A stretch of DNA of 64,000 nucleotides from Chaunax sp. Z400 (GCA_037577475.1 CM075187.1:21730810-21794809), one strand, 5' to 3'; counted from the first letter of the stretch, positions 50,387 through 63,765 are shown. Translations and numbers: made by a program. The notes: generated from the letters alone by a model not told the origin.

Positions 50387-52354
50387 CTCAACCCAAAACC
50401 TTACCCTTTGGGAACAGAGCATGGAACTTGAAAAGAAGAAGTGTCAGCAGCCGAAACCACCAATTTGACGTTCCATCACTGCCTACCTTCTTCCTGTCGC
50501 CGACCCATAATGCCCTTATTCTCTGTCAAATATTGCAACCTAATTGGTTGGCTGACAGAGGACAGACTACATGTTTCCATAGCTAAGTTTACCACCCACT
50601 GACATGTTTGTTCATCTATGAACCCGCCTCCAACAATGACATCTTCATCACGCTGTGCGGGACTTAACACATTCACACCACATAAACCTGTAATTTCAAC
50701 CGTCAAATAACAAACACACACTCAGGGGCATACCAAATAGGCTTCCTGTCATACTTATTTCATTAATGACTGGAGAGAATAAGAACAATAGGCTGCCTCT
50801 CTTTGTTTTATTGCAGCTTGGTTATCTAATTTGTTGTGAGGCGGAAGGCGCATATTGATTCCGGTAATACACGAGTTCGTGCGCGCAGGCATTTTCATCA
50901 ACCATTGTTTGGTGCACGCGTTCAGAGAATCGGATTCATTACTTTGTTTTGTGCTGATAGGGTCATAATTTAAGGTGGATGCAGTCGATGAGATTGTGAT
51001 TGGGTTTGGCATCAAGGTGAGTGCTCCTTGATGCCTTCCACAAATGATCCTCCTGGTACAATACGGGCCTGATCATTACAATAGCGTAGCAGAGAGTTCT
51101 GTCTGCTAAACAGCAGAAAAAAACAAGTGGAGGGTTTTAGCTCATCCCTCTGAAGTGTCTACCATTCACATTGATTCTGCTCTGTTACGGTACGCTAACT
51201 ATGCTGGGAAATCCTCCAGAAGGAGGTGGCGAGGAGGTGAAGAGGTCACCTTACTGGGGGCTTCAAGTGCCATAACCATTCTTTTATAATGCAAAGGAGC
51301 AGTCCTACTTTGACTTTCAAGATCCTCCTGAATTTGCTGAGCTCTTTAAGCGTGGTGTCACTCTGCCACCCTGCAGGGAACCCTAATCTATTCTGCTTTT
51401 ATCTGTAGTCTCATTCTTCACTAAAGTAAATGTGTGGCCAAAGTTAAAAAATAAATTAAGAGACAACTCCTCAATGGGTCAGCTTAACATGTCAGAGGTA
51501 ATCCTTTAGCTCAGTGACACGTGGTGTAATGAAGCTCTAGTGTTAGTTCAGTCAGGAAGACTAAGCCTCTGCACACTCTGGCTATAATTTCCTCTTACTA
51601 TTCTGTTATTCACACCTCTCATGCATGCTTAATCTTATTTTCCTGCAATCACGGTCCAGTGCATCAATTGAATTATCAGCTGTTCTCATCAGCTGGTCAC
51701 ATCTATCCAATAGCACAGCGACACACCTTCATTGTCAGCCTATCATGTTGCTGTTTCTTTTTAAATATGACTCTCTCTGTTCCTCTAGTTCTTTGATGCT
51801 GCTGTTTTGCACGCCCTCCACCTGCCCATGACTGCCCAGTCTTCAGAGATTCACTAACTTCATCATTCATCAGGTTCACCAGGGTCATCAGCCACCACCA
51901 CCAGTGTCTTGACTCCAAGGGGGAATATATATCTCCCTGAAGAGTCTAAGTTACAACAACTTTCTGACACCAAAGACTTTCCAACATACTAATTATCACA
52001 TGTCATTTGATGTAATAAACATTCTAATTTACTTCAACCACTAGCCTCTCCTGATTGAAATGTTATTAGTCTTTGAGACTTTGCTTTGGCTCATCAAACC
52101 AAACCAGTCTTAGGAACCAGAAAATTGATACACACAAGCCAAAATGACTCCGATTCAGGGGGCTTGGAAGGACTAACAGTGAAAAAGACAGCACTGTTAG
52201 AGGAGCTAATGGACAAACGACACCAGAGCATTGCTTTTTCTGTTCAACGTTTGCAAAAGGGTCAACTTCTCACCCGCAGAAGAAACTAGTTCAGAGCAGA
52301 ATTAAGGACTGCAGTAAAAACTGGTAAGCAAATATCCAGTCACAAAGATTATTG

Positions 52355-52560
52355 GCATTATGTTTGTGCAGATTCTCAGTCATCCAGGTCATGGTAATCC
52401 TTGAAGGTTGATTCAGAAGCAACTGGACTTCTTTTCTTAGCTTGAAAAACGTAGGGGTGTCCATCCCAAAATGCAAGGCAATATGTTTGTGTAGATTCTC
52501 AGTCAGCTTGAAAATAAGTCCAGTTGCTTCTGAATCAACCTTCAAGGATTATTGGCATTG
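52355..52560. repeat. Composite repeat with perfect 36-bp inverted arms
   Basis: The 36 bases at 52395-52430, starting TAATCCTTGAAGGTTG, are the exact reverse complement of 52516-52551. Outside and between the arms a direct repeat of GTTTGTGCAGATTCTCAGTC (52361) recurs with one change at 52486. The minus-strand version, with ATGACCTGGATGACTGAGAA, is a familiar fish retroelement word (recalled), so this is probably a rearranged or folded-back retroelement fragment. Confidence 0.88.
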
Positions 52561-55500
52561 CTACACATTCATCAACTCAATTATCTATTATAATATGCTA
52601 TGTCCATCATACAATAAAGCAGCAGGTGATATTTTACTATAATTTGTGGCAATGGTGACAGAAACAAGACATACTGTAAATGGCCTAAATAAAAAGAAAA
52701 AGAAAAATTAAATTCTGAATATACTGTTGATAGAAGTTGGAATTCAAAACGTTTAATTTATGACACTCAATACCGTCCAATACAGTCTAAGTGTTCAACA
52801 ACAGTAAAATATATCATTGCATACTCCAACCGTAATTGCACCTGCATGATTTGAGCACTAGTTTGCCAATCCTTACTCCCACATACCCTATATAAACAAC
52901 AAACACAATGTCTCTAATTCTGTATAAAATAAGTCATCCACACATTCAGGTTAAACCCTTCCAGTGCCCCACCTGTCTATCGAGCAGCATTAAACCTCCC
53001 ACGCACCAACTCTCTGTGTGCAGGGAGGCTGCTGACGGGGTAGAGGAGAGGGATTTACAGCCTGGAATTTGCCCTCAGACATCGGGTAGCTTGTCAGCTC
53101 CAGCCCACTCGAGTCTGTGAGCCTCCTGACCTAGGCCCTCCTCTGCTTTAGGACAGTAGCTGCTGAGGCAATAGCTGCCTATCAGTGCACACACACATTT
53201 CTACAATAGTCTCCATTGTTCACAGCCACACACCTGAACCCACTGACTCTCCACTGAGGGAAAGCTTTGTTGCTGAGACAGAGTGAATAGAGTATTAGAG
53301 CATTTACGAATAGAGCTTTAACGACACGTCATTCATCCAGTTGATATGAAGCGCTGAGTGAAGAAAAAACTAGATAAGTGTCTCTCAAAATAGTTGATGT
53401 ATCAACTATGCTGAGACAAGCAGCTCTAATCCAGAGTTCTGCATAACAAACGTTTCTTAAGTGTGAAGAGGAGCAGTTCAAGACATGTTCAGGTGGTTTA
53501 ATTTCCCTGTTCCCTCCAAACACATAGACTTAAATCATTCCTGAAAGTGGAGCATAGAAAAACAGATACAGAGAGAGATCCTGAACGTTACACGATGATC
53601 ATAAATGTTGTCTTTTGAAAGAAATTTTAATCTCATTTTAATCTTGATCACATTGGTCTAGAACACTAGGCCATGATTAAATCATATATTACACATCATA
53701 TTGACTACAATTGCACTCACTTTGATAATCAACTCAAGTTTGATTATCGACACTGAATTTCCCAATTGGGCACACCATGTTCATATAACCTTCACATGGC
53801 AGCTGCATGTGGAACTGAGTAGGCGGTACACGTTTCCTGACATCATTACACTTCACGTCACTGTCAGAGGCCTCAAAGCAGGTGATCATATTTGAGAGCA
53901 CAAGAGACCGTGGGCCAATAGCAGGAGAGGGTGAAGTAGTGTCGAAGTGAGCTATGAAGTGTTATTGATGGCCTGTAGCTGAAATGTGTTTATTTCTGCC
54001 CACAATAAATAAGAGGAAAAACTGTGAGTGTCGCACTTTTGTTTGTTCAGAGATGAAGAGTTAGCTGTATACCCATAGTGGTTTTATACCTGCTCCAGCC
54101 TGTGCATTGGCTCATAGTTGTTCCTATGTGAACTCAGAGATAGATGGGTGTTAAGAGAACGCTCCTATACAAATACCACTTATTGATTTGTAATTGTCTC
54201 TTCTAGGATGATTAAGGGAATTCAATACTGCTAATGACTTTTTCAATTTAGGTAAAGTAAACAAAAAATTCCCTAGTGCTTGGTTCAATTTGAAGATAAA
54301 AAATAAACTGTTTTTTAAAACATGCTATTACCTAAATGGCTTCAAACTAAAGATCTCTAAAATCAAAGTGAAGAAGACTCTCAACCCCTTTGAGGTTTGG
54401 CGGAAATTGATCAAGAGTGATGAAAAATTAAGAATCGTATTTTCTATATTCTAGTTATGATCATAAATGTTATATTTATTATCATAAGAAGCACAGACAT
54501 TGCGAATATCCATTACTCAAAAGTAAAAAAAACATAACAAATAAGTTGGAGAATCCTGTTGTTTCTCTTAGAGATAAGAATCTGAGAAACACTGCCAGCA
54601 GGTCACTCACTTTCTAAAGCAAAGCAGGAATTGGGGAAAAACACTAACAACAGAAGCAAGAAATTAAAATGTTTCCCAGCTTTAGGAATCCAGGAACCAT
54701 CAGCTAACAGGAAAATTTAACAACATTCCTCAGAGCACCCCGTAACTAACATGATCTTGAAACTGTTTAGCACCTTGAAACACAGCTGCTGAGTGACTGT
54801 AAAAAGGACTGTTCTGCAGCTCCATTGGAATCCAATCAAACACATCCAAGACGTAACTCATCTTCAGGCACTTCATATCCTCATACAGTATGTCACTCAT
54901 TTCTGTCTCCACTGGAAGCTCATGCAATTCAGCAGGGAATGCAGGATCACATTTTAATGTATCATCTGAAAGCTGCAACAAGTCATGTGCCTTTACATTC
55001 ACTCCTCACAGAGATCTCTACATCCTGTTCCCAACTTCCCTTAACCTTTACCAATACATGTGATGTATATGTGAATGTCAGAGGTGTGACCCTCAGTCAG
55101 ACTCAAATATAACTTTAGATCCACATGACAAAATCAAAAGATTTGCATCTTGACTTTACTGCCAGGGTTTTTACTGACTGAACTTCTTTCCCGGTAAATA
55201 TAATGCAGTGAAACACTGTTACTTTCCAAACAACAGATATAATTTAAATGAATTTAGCAGGAGCCAATCACATTGTGTGAGCTGGAGGGAAATGTAACTT
55301 TGGCAGATTAGCAGAGAAACAACCTCAGAGAAACAACCTCAGTTTTCAAAACTCTGCTGTGCTCAAACACAGATGATAACATGCACAATATTATGGTCAA
55401 AAAATTACAAGTGACTAGAACGGCATCAAGAAGTAACACATCAAGCAAGGCTGACTTAAACGTTTTTATTTTAATCTTAATTTTTTTAATATTATGTTGA

Positions 55501-57418
55501 TTTTAAAGTAATAAATACAGCTTTTAAAATCATCGGATATATCTGCTGATTCACAAAATGTACAGTAACTTTGTTTAAAAAGAAAATAATGCTAAACTTA
55601 CTATAGGACTTGTCTGTGACTTGCAAAACAAAAATCTGAGAACACTGACACACAATGTCCTCCTGCCGATAGGAACACAACACAGTTTTGTTGGATATAA
55701 TGATGCCAAAATCACACACTAGTACAAAAAGACAGCATGACTAAAAATGTTCGACAATAACTGCTTAAAAAAAGAAAAAAGAAAAATACTGCAGTATGAA
55801 AGTGCTTTAAAAGAGTTTATCATAAACAGGAGGAAAAAAGTGATACATCTTTCTTCTTTGAAATCAGAATCACTTCAGTGTCTTTTGATATTTAAACCAC
55901 TCTCACCAACTAAATACCTAAAAAACAACCTTAATGTGAACAGCATCTTAAAAGAGCTTTATCTCATTTCAGATAGCAGCAGCTGCTGCAGATCAAATTC
56001 GAGCTTAGAGGAAAGTAGAGCTGAACAAAATGCCAGCGTTGGCGAATGACTTGGCTGCACTTGTGAAGCAGACAGCAGGTAGAACAAACACCCTACCAAT
56101 TACTGATCGCAGTAGGGGCAGTCTGCACAAAGACAGTACAGGGACCTAAGAGGATGAGGTGATTGTGGTAAATGGATGGGGCTGGACAGCACACAATTGG
56201 AGGTATGACAGAGGTAAAGAAAGTTGATTACAGTCTTTCCATCTGCCTTTTCTTCTTCATTGTTGTCTCACTTCATTAAAAAAAAACATGTTGTACCCCC
56301 TGGTGTTCTTGTCAGGAGGTGTTAGTTTCAGTGTGTGTATTTGTAGCCAGCTGATAATTACACTCACTGACAGTCGATCCCTCAAATCTAAAAACCACCT
56401 CAGAAATTAGCCCATTATATGCACAATTTCACACTAACAAACAGCCTAATCTGGCGTGTCCTCACATACACACACATGCACACAAACGCTCACACACTAC
56501 GCACCTCTTCAAAACGAAAATACATTGAAACACACACACTATTCTAAACAGCTTCCAACGACCAAGTCTGAATTTCTTTCAGAACTTTTAGCATTGTGCC
56601 TCAGTTTTCAAGAGAGGAAGGAACACTTGAACTAATTCTTTGTACTGAGGAAGTCTTGTATGTTTAGTCTGACTTGTGTACATCTACAGTAAAGTCTACT
56701 TATAGTTTAGGCAATGAAGACTACGTTCACTTTGTGAGGTTTCACAGAACAATCGTCTTACTATATCTGATCGATTCCTCTCTGTGCATCCTCTGCACTG
56801 GAGGCAAGGCTGACCACTTAAAAAAGGTAGGACCCAACCCAAAATCTGATTAACATTTGCAGCAACTAATGATCGGTATTTACTAAATTTACTTTCTTAA
56901 TTAAGAAACTAATTGTTTCACCTGCAGAGAGTCCAGACATAAAAAGAGCTGCTCATCCCAAGCTTCTAAAGCCTAAAATATCATCTGAAATCAGTTAAAA
57001 GTCCAGAACGTGTAAATCCACACATGGGAGAGAGGTAAAGCTCCAAATATTTGGCACTGTTGTTGAATTATTATATTGCCTATATAGCAGAGGGAGGGGC
57101 TTATGAGACTTGGCTGAGGAGGTGATGGTTGCGACTGAGAGCAGTGCAACATAAAAATGTAAATACCTATGAAAAAACATTTCACATGAAACAGGGAGCG
57201 CATTAAATCATTCGTTTTTAGTCAAATGAAAAAGCAGAACATATTGTGTCCTCTGCCTTCAACAGTTTGCCCCATTCCTGCACCAAGAAATCCTTGTAAT
57301 AAATTCACCTCAAAAACCAGGCTCCACAATGTGTGTCTCTGCAACTGGTTCCAAGCTAAACTATAGTCCTGAACAGATCCTACTGATAGAAATCAAACCA
57401 AAGCCCTTATGTACTCAC

Positions 57419-57586
57419 CTCTGCATGTCTGCATATGATCCAAGAAGCTGTGTGCAGGGCATCCTGCTGTGCAGACGCCATGTTGGAGGTGACTGGACTG
57501 CGGCAGGAGGGCTTCCTCGGGTTTGAGGCAGCGAAGGCAGTCTGATGCCAAGGGTCCCACACAGGAACGACAAGAGGGGTGACAAT
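57419..57586 (-). CDS. fras1: fras1 exon w4 (FU6, longest FU)
   Basis: The exon is 168 nt, phase 1-1: CHPSCRSCVGPLASDCLRCL, then KPEEALLPQSSHLQHGVCTA and GCPAHSFLDHMQTCR. It has eight cysteines, with a loop between Cys5 and Cys6 that is about nine residues longer than in the other units. The acceptor is CCTTCATTTAG and the donor AGAG-GTGAGT. Confidence 0.95.
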
Positions 57587-57714
57587 CTAAATGAAGGAGA
57601 GGTGAGAGGTCAAAAGGGCAGATTAACAGTGATGGGAAATTATGAAGAACTTTTGCAGGCATGCATAATTAAAAAAAAAAAACAGCCTGTAGATCAACAA
57701 GATATAAATCTTAC

Positions 57715-57855
57715 TGTGGCAGGTGTTGTCCTGGGAGTAGAGCCCCTCCCCACAGGCCTCCACACACTGACCTTGGTGGAGGAGGAGCCCACCCGGACAC
57801 AAGGTGCACTGGGATACAGAGGGACCCCAACAGGATGAACAGGAGATGTGGCAGG
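57715..57855 (-). CDS. fras1: fras1 exon w3 (FU5)
   Basis: The exon is 141 nt, phase 1-1: ACHISCSSCWGPSVSQCTLC, then PGGLLLHQGQCVEACGEGLY and SQDNTCH. It has eight cysteines in the standard spacing. The acceptor is TTTTGTTGTCAG and the donor CACA-GTAAGA. Only 128 nt of intron separate it from w4, the shortest intron in the window. Confidence 0.95.
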
Positions 57856-58366
57856 CTGACAACAAAAGAAAAGGGAGAACTAAAGCGGAAATGTCTGTTT
57901 AAAGATGTTACTTAAAGAGCACCGTGATGCTTTAAGTAGATTATAAGCATATGCAGCCGAGTGCCATTTGTACCTCACGCAATTAATGTTCTTTTAAAAA
58001 CGAGAAAGGAGCTTGTTTAACAGAGGTTTTTAATCCAAGAAGTTTTACTTTATAATTAAATTACTTCACCTGTTACATACTTGAAATATGTACATGATCA
58101 GAGACCTAAATCAAATAATCCCCACAGATACAACAATATTGTAAAAGTGTTTTATGATACTTGACTAAGATGACTGGTGAAGTTCTAAGTACAGCAGTAA
58201 ATAAAAACACCACATGACACAGTATGTGTGACCAGATGAAACTAATTCAATGATGAAAGTAGGGGTAGCAGCAGCAACAGGAGCAACAGGAGCAACAGGA
58301 GCAATATTCTTAAAAACATCTTAATTATTATAAGATTCCAAAACAGAGGTTGCATATTTAGCCTAC
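57856..58366. other. fras1 intron w2-w3
   Basis: A 511-nt intron with a short (AGCAACAGG)-like tandem at 58264-58300 next to exon w2. Nothing else seen. Confidence 0.85.
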
Positions 58367-58507
58367 CTCTACATCTACTGTGGGCATCAAGGTAATGCTG
58401 AGGTGGACACTGGGAAATACATTTCCCATGATGCAAGGCAGTCCCTGGCAGACAGCTCATGCACTTGGGATTGTCAGGGAAACAGGAGGCACAGGACGAA
58501 TCACAGG
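58367..58507 (-). CDS. fras1: fras1 exon w2 (FU4)
   Basis: The exon is 141 nt, phase 1-1: ACDSSCASCFPDNPKCMSCL, then PGTALHHGKCISQCPPQHYL and DAHSRCR. It has eight cysteines. The acceptor is CTGTCCACAG and the donor AGAG-GTAGGC. The downstream intron (lower coordinates) is rich in CTGTTGCTC repeats. Confidence 0.95.
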
Positions 58508-60320
58508 CTGTGGACAGCAGCATGTAAAAGTTAACGGCTTCTTGTCGTCATGATACAATGAATTGTGTTCCATTTAAAACTGAATGAATTAAACAAGTGA
58601 GACAATAAACCAGATATACAGAATTTCCCTTTGTCTTGTCTTCGTGATGTATTTACAGTTTAAACAATGATAAAAAAAAAAGTTAGGGAAAAAAGTAAAC
58701 TTCAGCCATATCCCTAATTTCAGGTCTGTGTGTCTACTTTTGACATGCACACATGCTCAGGCAGATCTTTGCCTCTATCTGAACAGATGCTGAAAAAAGG
58801 TATCCCTTCAGCATGCTGGAGGGGACTAAACAGGAAGCCCATCAAATCAAATCTAACCCAAGAAGCCCTAAAGAGAAAGATGGACAAGTTAAAAACCCTT
58901 CGGCTCTTAGGTTGAGATTTTAAACCAAACCTCGCAGCACAAACTGGCACAGTCTAATGTATTTTCTCTTAAAGTTCTCAAGGTTTTGACATTTTCTAAA
59001 AGACGGCTCCTCACTGAGTGCTTTAACTCTTTGCAATCCCTGCAGGTGGTTTTAACAGGAAAAAAAGAGCTTAGCTATGTGCTGCTAAGTTCACCATCGC
59101 CCTGAGGGAGGCCTAATCTTTCTCCTCTTCATCTTACTACTCCAAAATAGAAGCTATCCATATTCATACAGGATCTCTTTATTCATACAGCTTCTGAATC
59201 CTCATTAGGGCTAGAAAGAACTGCTAATTATTGTATTTTTTTACATTGTTTGTTTGCTAACTCTTGCTTCTGCTGACTTATTACTTTGGAACAACAAGGA
59301 GTGGATTCTGGCAAGAGGCTCCACAGGGATGCTAATAACAAATCACCAGTTCACTGCCGCCAATAATAAACCTCTCGCTGCCTCAGATGGTGTTTCCTGT
59401 TCATTTTATACTGCATTGGCACATTCTCTGAAATCTACATTGTCTGTTTGTCAGTTCCTGCTTTTTCTACTCAAATTTCCTTTATAATTTCTTGAATTTA
59501 GGGGAAAAAAACACCAATTTATGGTATCAAATATTTGATATATTCTGTATGTGCTTGTTTAAGTCTTATTTAGACTATATGAATTGTGCATCTTTGCAAA
59601 TATTCCCAAACATGTAGCCTTGCTTATATCTTTGGACAAGGTTGTTTAGTGCTCTATTTTTCCTGTTTGGTGTGGATAATCTCCAGACATGCAGACAACA
59701 TCCAGTCACATTTTCATTGTTGCAGAAATGACCTGTCATCAGATTTTTGTTCTTCAATTTGAAGATTGTCAATTTTAAAAGAAAAAGTGAAGATTTATGC
59801 CGTTCTGCCCAAACATGTAACAATTATACTTGATTAATTAATAATAACTAAAATAAATTAATTTTACTTGATAAAATCTTTTATAAAAGAATCAGAAAGT
59901 TCACAGCAGCAGAAAATAGAATTCAATTTACAACCAATACAGAATTTTGTTTTCTATACAGCTGAATATAATACAATGTCAAATTTCTGGGAATTCTGGA
60001 GCCAGAAAATTAATAATTGATGCAAACAATTCAGCTTCAAGGAAATTGGTTCAACAAAAAGTAAATAAATAAATAACACAAGTTAGCCACACTGTGGGTT
60101 TAGATGAGTGTGAGTTGGGTCTTGGTTAAGTGTTACCTTTTTAATGACTAAATGTCCTCAGCATCTGATCCTGATCTTATTATGACTTTAGGACCCACTC
60201 CAGCTTCGTCAAGGTAAACAGTGGGAGTGAACCTCAAATAGGTAAACCTGCTACATCCAAATTAGCATCACAGACCCACCCGCTGTTTTTCCTGGTCAAG
60301 TGTGTGTGTGTCAACTTTAC
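58508..60320. other. fras1 intron w1-w2
   Basis: A 1.8-kb AT-rich intron with no recognised repeat or gene. Confidence 0.8.
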
Positions 60321-60464
60321 CGTAGCAGCTGCCCTCTTGACTGTAGAAACCAAGGCCACAGTCAGGAACACATTCTCCATCTTTGAGCAAAGCAGCCGGG
60401 TCTGAACATGCCACACACTCCTGCTGGCCCGGCCCATGGCACTCTGAGCATGACTCGTGACAGC
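60321..60464 (-). CDS. fras1: fras1 exon w1 (FU3), most upstream exon in window
   Basis: The exon is 144 nt, phase 1-1: CHESCSECHGPGQQECVACS, then DPAALLKDGECVPDCGLGFY and SQEGSCY. It has eight cysteines. Counting back from the last FU repeat this is the twelfth, so FU3 if the total is 14 as in human. The acceptor is CTTTCCACCAG and the donor TACG-GTAAAG. The preceding exons lie beyond 64000. Confidence 0.95.
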
Positions 60465-61083
60465 CTGGTGGAAAGAAGAGAAAAATATTTACTCCAGGTA
60501 TCCATTTGTTGTATATTATCAGCGTAAAAAGGAAAGGTCCTAAATATGTATGTCCCATGTGTACATTATGTGAATGCCCTACTTACTAAACTGCAGACAA
60601 AACTTTCCTAAGGTCACCAATGTGTGTTGGATTATTTAAATATTCTCCAACCTCCAGGTAGCCAGTCATTTTTCTGTTTTTCCAGTGTACATAATGTTTA
60701 TTATGGGGGGCATAAAATAATACGTAATGGAGGCTGGCCAAAAGAGGAATCCCTCCACACAGTTTTAAATAAAGAAAGGAAAATCACTTCCAACACACAG
60801 GCAATTCAAATTCCCACTCAAACAGAAGCACAAAGCCAACTGATGTTGCTCACTCTGTGGAGACTCCTCAACCAACTGAGCAGGGAAACACCATCCTCCT
60901 TATATAACCTCCCAGCCAGGCTGATTGCCATCAGCTGAGGGAGAACATCACAGGTGCATCCGATAGCTCTTGACGAGCAAAGCGTGAATGAAAGCTGGGA
61001 TTCCTCTGACCATAGTTTCAAATCTCTGCCTGGAATATGAGTGAAACAACCAAGATTATTAAGACTAGAAGCTTAAATAGCTC

Positions 61084-61086
<3 letters not shown>

Positions 61087-61123
<37 letters not shown>
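61087..61123. repeat. (TG)n microsatellite
   Basis: A pure TG run of about 18 units. Confidence 0.97.
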
Positions 61124-61124
<1 letters not shown>

Positions 61125-63199
61125 TCTCCATACCAGTGGTATTTTATGAGAGCTGACAAAACCAGCACTAAAAACACTCACACCAGTGCAGGCAATAAAG
61201 TGGTCTATGTGGGGAGTCCATTTAAAGATCTAACTGGATGTGTGTGTGTGAGGGTGTGAGCAAGAAGAGCAGAGTGAAACAAACCAGGAACACACACACA
61301 CACATACATAGACACTCAATGTCATAAGTGAATTAATCTTGTTTTGTTTGTGATGAAATTGTACGTCTTCATACAGCTGCACACTCATCTCTCTCTCTAT
61401 CTCTCTGTGTGCGCCTGTGTGAACAAATAGAAGCTCCAGAATCCTATTTCAGCACCAACTGGTATGATTACACATGATTTCCCAGTGGCCCACAGACTAA
61501 AGCCAGATGCCACAGCAAACACTGGGAAAAAACAAAAGACAAAATCAAAGTATAAGGAAAGCATAGGAGTGCTGTTAAAACTATGGCTCTGACAAAACTA
61601 ACTTTTGGCAGTGACAACACTGTTTATTTTACACCAGATTACTGATTTCTGCATTCATTCACAAGCTGGTGCTGTTTTGTTCCAAAGGTTTTGCATGAAT
61701 TAGGGAACATTTGTGGAGGCTGCGCACGAAAATTGGCAATCCAAAAAAGGAATCCCAATTAGTTGTTTTTTGTGGGGGGGGGGGAATGACTCTCACTCTC
61801 CAGCCAAATCACCAGAGGTGATTCTCCTGAGTTCAGCAAAGTTCTGCAAAGTGCAAAAATGAATTCAAAACAATAATTCCTCTGAGAGCCCCTCAACATT
61901 CTTAGTGGATCTCGTCACGTCTCATAAAACCTGTAGTTAAGTTTGATTGTACTAAAAGGTGGTAATAAATAAGGCCCGTAGTTTTAGTTTCAGTTATTAG
62001 AGTGTGAAATATTCCTCTGAAAATTAGTTGGACCCTACACAACCTCCAACTCATTCATCATCTCCTATAAATACAGGTCCTGGAGATGTGAGGAGAAGAA
62101 GGCTGCACAGTGAATGAGGTATAAGGTTAACAACTAGAGAAAAGGTGAAAGACAGAGGTGAAGAGAGGCTGATGAAGAGCAGTGGGAAGAATTCAGAAAG
62201 CATAAGAAGTGGAAGAAACACATCAAAGTAAGGCGATGTCCACCCTGGGTGAGAGAAATTAATTCAAGAAATGCTGATGAAAATCCCACTCAATTAATGG
62301 CACACAGAAGTGAACCGAATGTGTTATTGCAAAAGTTGTTGGAAAGCAGCGTGAGATAAATCTACTTCTCCCTCCCACTCTATGATACATAACAACACTC
62401 ACATATTCTCACAGCGTCCTTGTCTTCATCATATTGAAAACACCTATGAACACGATATACTTCTTCTGTTTAATCAAACAAGCTCACAACTCACGTCCCT
62501 CACTTACCACAAACACTTCACTTCCAACAAGGTTAAGCAATTTGATGCAAATTTAATAAATGTTATGTCATTTGTGATTTATCTCTTTTACTCTATTCCA
62601 TGCTGAGCTTTGGTGCAATTTACCAGACTCTCTGGATTTAATACTTCAACTCTGACAAGAAGACCACTTTTCATTTTATAAAAATTGGTGTAAAGTCGGG
62701 ACATGTATCAAAGAGGAACTGATTAATTTTGGTATGAATAGTAAAAACAATACCATGAGGCCTTTAATAAAGGGCATACCGGCCTTCACAAAGTTCTTAG
62801 TAAAAGGCACTTTAGAGCAGATGTTTTCATTGATAATTAATATTTTCACCTTTTCAAATTTGATCTAAACTTCATAGAATTCAACTTTTGAAAAGAGTGG
62901 CCTATTTGAGATGATGAAAGTAGAAGCAAAACTGTTAACTGTGAAACTCTTACAAAACTTAAAATTGTAAATGTACCAAGTTTAGATGATACGTGAACAT
63001 ATGACCTCCTACCTGGCTCCCTCACCTGCAGACACAAAAGTAGCAGGCTGGTCTAACTTCTCACAAGACTGAAGTTTGTGGATGTGTTTAGTGTTAAGTG
63101 TCGCATTCAGTTCAAAGCAAAGGACCAAAATGCGAATGCAAAACTAGGATAAGATAAAGATAAACTAAGATAAAGAAAAGATAACTTTAACTAGACAAC

Positions 63200-63765
63200 A
63201 CTCAGAGAGTGCAAACCTCCACCGAGGTAGCTCAGTTTCCCCGTTATGTTATGGTGCCTAAAAAGAGTTTGACCTTCTTATTATGACTCCATGACAATGA
63301 AACCTAACCCTAGAATTTAGAATCATATTGATATCATTCTTAATTTGATAGTTATTCAGTAATGGTGGTTTTCTTCTGGCTCTACGTCAAAGACTTTTGA
63401 AGATGCTTCAAATTTAACACGTAACTGAATCAGCATAGCGTTGGCGACAATTTGATTTTAGTTGCATATCTATGGCATTATTATTTGTTATCTCACAGTG
63501 GTGAATTTTCTGTGAATTCTATAAATATAAACATTCTGGATTATCAGATCTGGAATATTACTTGGATCCAAATGGTAAAGAATCCTTTCAAAAACGTTTT
63601 AGATCCAAATGATGATCCAAATTACCACAAAAATCCATGTTGTAATGGACTGCTGATCAAAATTCACTCATAACATGCCAGACAGACAGAGAGACAGACA
63701 GACACACAGACAGACAGACACACCAACAGTGGCAAAAACATTACCTCCTTGGCGGAGGTAATTAA
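63200..63765 (-). mobile_element. Interspersed repeat ending in ACCTCC palindrome
   Basis: The right end ACCTCCTTGGCGGAGGT (63744-63760) is a near-perfect palindrome, preceded by a (GACA)n run (63681-63723). The left end has ACCTCCACCGAGGT (63218-63231). The interior has GATCCAAATGATGATCCAAA. This combination is a common fish dispersed element (recalled, possibly RTE-related). Exact borders are uncertain. Confidence 0.55.
63681..63723. repeat. (GACA)n microsatellite
   Basis: Tandem GACA units with GAGA and CACA changes, lying inside the interspersed repeat. Confidence 0.95.

Larger units (their letters stand above)
49067..57418. other. fras1 intron w4-w5
   Basis: An 8.4-kb intron. It contains three telomere-like repeat units (49261-49278), poly-T (49939-49955), a GT run (50355-50386) and the inverted-repeat element at about 52355-52560. 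I looked for a missed FU exon (spaced cysteines between splice sites on the minus strand) and found none. The rest is AT-rich without features. Confidence 0.82.

Noticed and set aside
52908..53120. Plus-strand frame with FQCPTC resembling half a zinc finger
   Set aside because: There is a single Cys pair only, with no finger array, no splice signals and composition like the surrounding intron.
49067..57418. A missed FU exon in the 8.4-kb intron
   Set aside because: No minus-strand segment with FU cysteine spacing between an AG and a GT was found. Matches to human FRAS1 also place w5 directly in sequence before w6.
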